57,231 nucleotides of DNA. Origin: Bacteroidota bacterium. GTDB taxonomy: Bacteria > Bacteroidota > Bacteroidia > Chitinophagales > Saprospiraceae. The notes under the pieces were generated by a model. That model ran no database searches. It was not told where the DNA came from and was given only the letters and a program-made list of their open reading frames with translations. Shown piece by piece: positions 55,449 to 57,231 of this stretch (its first letter is position 1; the number at the start of each line of letters is the position of its first letter). A program made the translations under genes and the position numbers. Where the stretch lies: assembly GCA_024642705.1 (NCBI GenBank), contig JAHEAQ010000022.1:1-57231 (forward strand). The letters are read 5' to 3'.

Positions 55449-57179
55449 ATGTTCGAAAATAATAAAATGGATTTATCAAAAGGATTGGTCCTAAACCATC
55501 CCTCACAGCTGTTCATTCTTTTTTTCACAGAAATGTGGGAAAGGTTTTCCTATTATGGAATGCGAGCATTGTTGGTCCTTTTCTTAACTGCAAGTTTGAT
55601 GGATGCCGGATATGGATGGGAGCGTAAAGACGCTTTAGAACTTTATGCTTTATATACAGGGTTGGTTTATTTTACTCCAATGTTGGGAGGTTTCCTAGCT
55701 GATAAATTTTTAGGCTATCGAAAAGCTGTAATAATAGGCGGTATTACAATGGCACTTGGTCATGGATTCATGGCATTGGAACAACCTACTTTTTTCTATT
55801 TAGGTTTGATATCGATAATTATTGGGAATGGACTGTTCAAGCCAAATATTTCATCTATGGTTGGACAATTGTATAAGAACAATGAAGCACACAAAGATTC
55901 AGCTTATACGATTTTCTACATGGGCATTAATGCTGGATCTTTTCTTGGTATGTTACTCTGCGGTTATCTTGGAGAAAAAGTTGGGTGGAATTATGGCTTT
56001 GGATTAGCGATGGTTTTTATGATTGCAGGTGTTTCACAGTTCTGGTTTTCTTCCAAATTGTTTGGAAATATTGGATTATTAAATAAGAATGAAATTGGGG
56101 AAAATAAAAGCATAAATACAACTTTAAATATTGAAAATAAATCGAACAATAGATTTGTTTTTTGGTGTTCAATCGGAATTATAATTGCTCTTATGGTGTA
56201 TTTTCTTATCCCCCATGAAGCCTCCAAATCAATCATTAAATCCATTAATATTTTTATTCCGCCCTTAATTTTTGGAGTAGTGACTACAATAATTGGATTT
56301 TTAGTATCAGACCCAACATTAACTAAAGTAGAAAAAGACAAAGTGGTGGTTATAATTGTTTTTACTTTTTTTACTATTTTTTTTTGGTGGGCATTTGAGC
56401 AATCAGGGGGCTCAATGACAATTTTTGCTTCGGAATATACAGACAGAACTTTAACTGGCAATGGAGCTACAATATTTAAAATTGTAAATTCTATGATTAC
56501 GGTGGGAGCAATGGCAGTAATTTCTTGGGTTTTGGTTAAGCTATTTAAAGTCACCTTTACTCAAGTTCCAATAGCTAATGTCATTCTTGCATCAAGTTTT
56601 ATCCTTATTTGGAGCATAGTTATATGGATGCTATGGAGAGAATTTCAAGCAGAAACTACGGAAATTCAAGCTTCTTGGTTCAGTATGTTAGGCTCCTTTT
56701 TCATCATCACATTATCGCCACTTTTTTCAAAATTTTGGGATACTAAAATAATTAAGTCCGGAGCCATTAAATTTGGGCTTGGACTAATTTTAATAGGTTT
56801 AGGTTTTGCATTTCTTGCTTTTGGAAGCAATGGAATCCCTCAAGGCGCAAAAACTGCATCTGTTAGTCTAATTTGGTTGGTATTAGCATATCTTCTGCAT
56901 ACAATGGGAGAATTATGTGTTTCTCCAGTTGGTTTATCCTATGTAAGTAAATTAGCGCCCGTGCGATTAATAGGTATTTTATTTGGAATTTGGTTTGTAG
57001 CTAATTTTATTGCGAGTTGGGCTGCAGGCATTACTGGAAGCTATATCGACCCTATCGTTGAAAAATATTCCATGTCCATATTCTTTTTGATTTTTACTGG
57101 AATAACAGTTTTTTTTGGATTGGTCATTATTGGGCTGAATCCTATATTGAAAAAAATGATGCATGGGGTAGATGATTGA
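55449..57179 (+). CDS. Proton-dependent oligopeptide transporter (POT/PTR2), copy 2
   Basis: 576 residues, the same length as copy 1 and aligned with it along the entire chain, including the terminal KKMMHGVDD. The POT motifs are intact (EMWERFSYYGMRALLVLFLT; FYMGINAGSFLGMLLCGYLGEKVGW; MGELCVSPVGLSYVSKLAP). The clearest differences are in the cytoplasmic loop at about residues 210-265, which is unrelated in sequence between the two. This suggests a tandem duplication with relaxed selection or new regulation in that loop. A TTCTTT-N5-AAAGAA inverted repeat (55423-55439) lies just upstream of the ATG. Confidence 0.95.
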   Translation: MFENNKMDLSKGLVLNHPSQLFILFFTEMWERFSYYGMRALLVLFLTASLMDAGYGWERKDALELYALYTGLVYFTPMLGGFLADKFLGYRKAVIIGGITMALGHGFMALEQPTFFYLGLISIIIGNGLFKPNISSMVGQLYKNNEAHKDSAYTIFYMGINAGSFLGMLLCGYLGEKVGWNYGFGLAMVFMIAGVSQFWFSSKLFGNIGLLNKNEIGENKSINTTLNIENKSNNRFVFWCSIGIIIALMVYFLIPHEASKSIIKSINIFIPPLIFGVVTTIIGFLVSDPTLTKVEKDKVVVIIVFTFFTIFFWWAFEQSGGSMTIFASEYTDRTLTGNGATIFKIVNSMITVGAMAVISWVLVKLFKVTFTQVPIANVILASSFILIWSIVIWMLWREFQAETTEIQASWFSMLGSFFIITLSPLFSKFWDTKIIKSGAIKFGLGLILIGLGFAFLAFGSNGIPQGAKTASVSLIWLVLAYLLHTMGELCVSPVGLSYVSKLAPVRLIGILFGIWFVANFIASWAAGITGSYIDPIVEKYSMSIFFLIFTGITVFFGLVIIGLNPILKKMMHGVDD

Positions 57180-57231
57180 TTTTTGAAATATCTTTTTTAA
57201 TAATTAGTGTTAAACAATATATTATAAATAC

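Noticed and set aside
55991-56554. 187-residue frame antisense to the second peptide transporter
   Set aside because: Mirror of a conserved membrane protein; composition follows the sense strand and the sense motifs are intact.

Overview
The window is AT-rich chromosomal DNA from a Bacteroidota bacterium; a Saprospirales-like or other environmental lineage is my guess. The grounds are the many promoters with a TAnnTTTG -7 element, a Rho with a long disordered insert, signal peptides ending in a Gln or Asn context, Bacteroidota-only families (DUF4837, DUF3108, DUF4230, PorV/PorQ-like, CarboxypepD_reg TonB receptor), a CarB without its MGS domain, and atpDC split from the other ATP synthase genes. 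About 44 protein genes are supported, including rpmH, which is only 51 codons long. I see no rRNA, tRNA, CRISPR array, insertion sequence or prophage.

Layout. 1-2.3 kb: a RES/Xre toxin-antitoxin pair and a lone glycosyltransferase, with a gene-free gap holding a GC-rich palindrome. 2.4-15 kb: mostly housekeeping (atpDC, kdsD, recQ-aroQ, rpmH-rnpA, rho, serS-frr, an lpxH-like gene), with small exported proteins of unknown role between them. 15-26.6 kb: a GDSL esterase, a helical-repeat protein, then a nitrogen block (glnK-amtB-outer membrane barrel, then gltBD). These would take up ammonium, sense nitrogen state and make glutamate. gltB has a terminator-like hairpin in its leader.

26.7-30.7 kb: an oxygenase cluster. 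A flavin monooxygenase and a PaaE-type reductase with a fused 2Fe-2S ferredoxin run leftward; an AlkB-type membrane di-iron hydroxylase and a polyprenol-phosphate-type glycosyltransferase run rightward from start codons only 26 bases away. The hydroxylase/reductase pairing recalls xylene monooxygenase XylM/XylA. 30.7-40.1 kb: a GH140-like glycosidase, a LysE exporter, a DUF4837 lipoprotein, a secreted esterase with extra C-terminal domains, carB and a 2-hydroxyacid dehydrogenase.

40.2-49 kb: a tight three-gene outer-surface operon: a TonB-dependent receptor, a 1350-residue secreted protein with a FlgD-like C-terminal end, and a PorV/PorQ-family barrel. This is the best candidate here for an uncharacterised system. 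49.1-57.2 kb: greA-HIT, ruvC, a flippase-like membrane protein, a DUF3108/DUF4230 pair, and two tandem, nearly identical-length proton-dependent peptide transporters separated by a strong terminator. All assignments come from reading motifs in the sequence; no database search was run.
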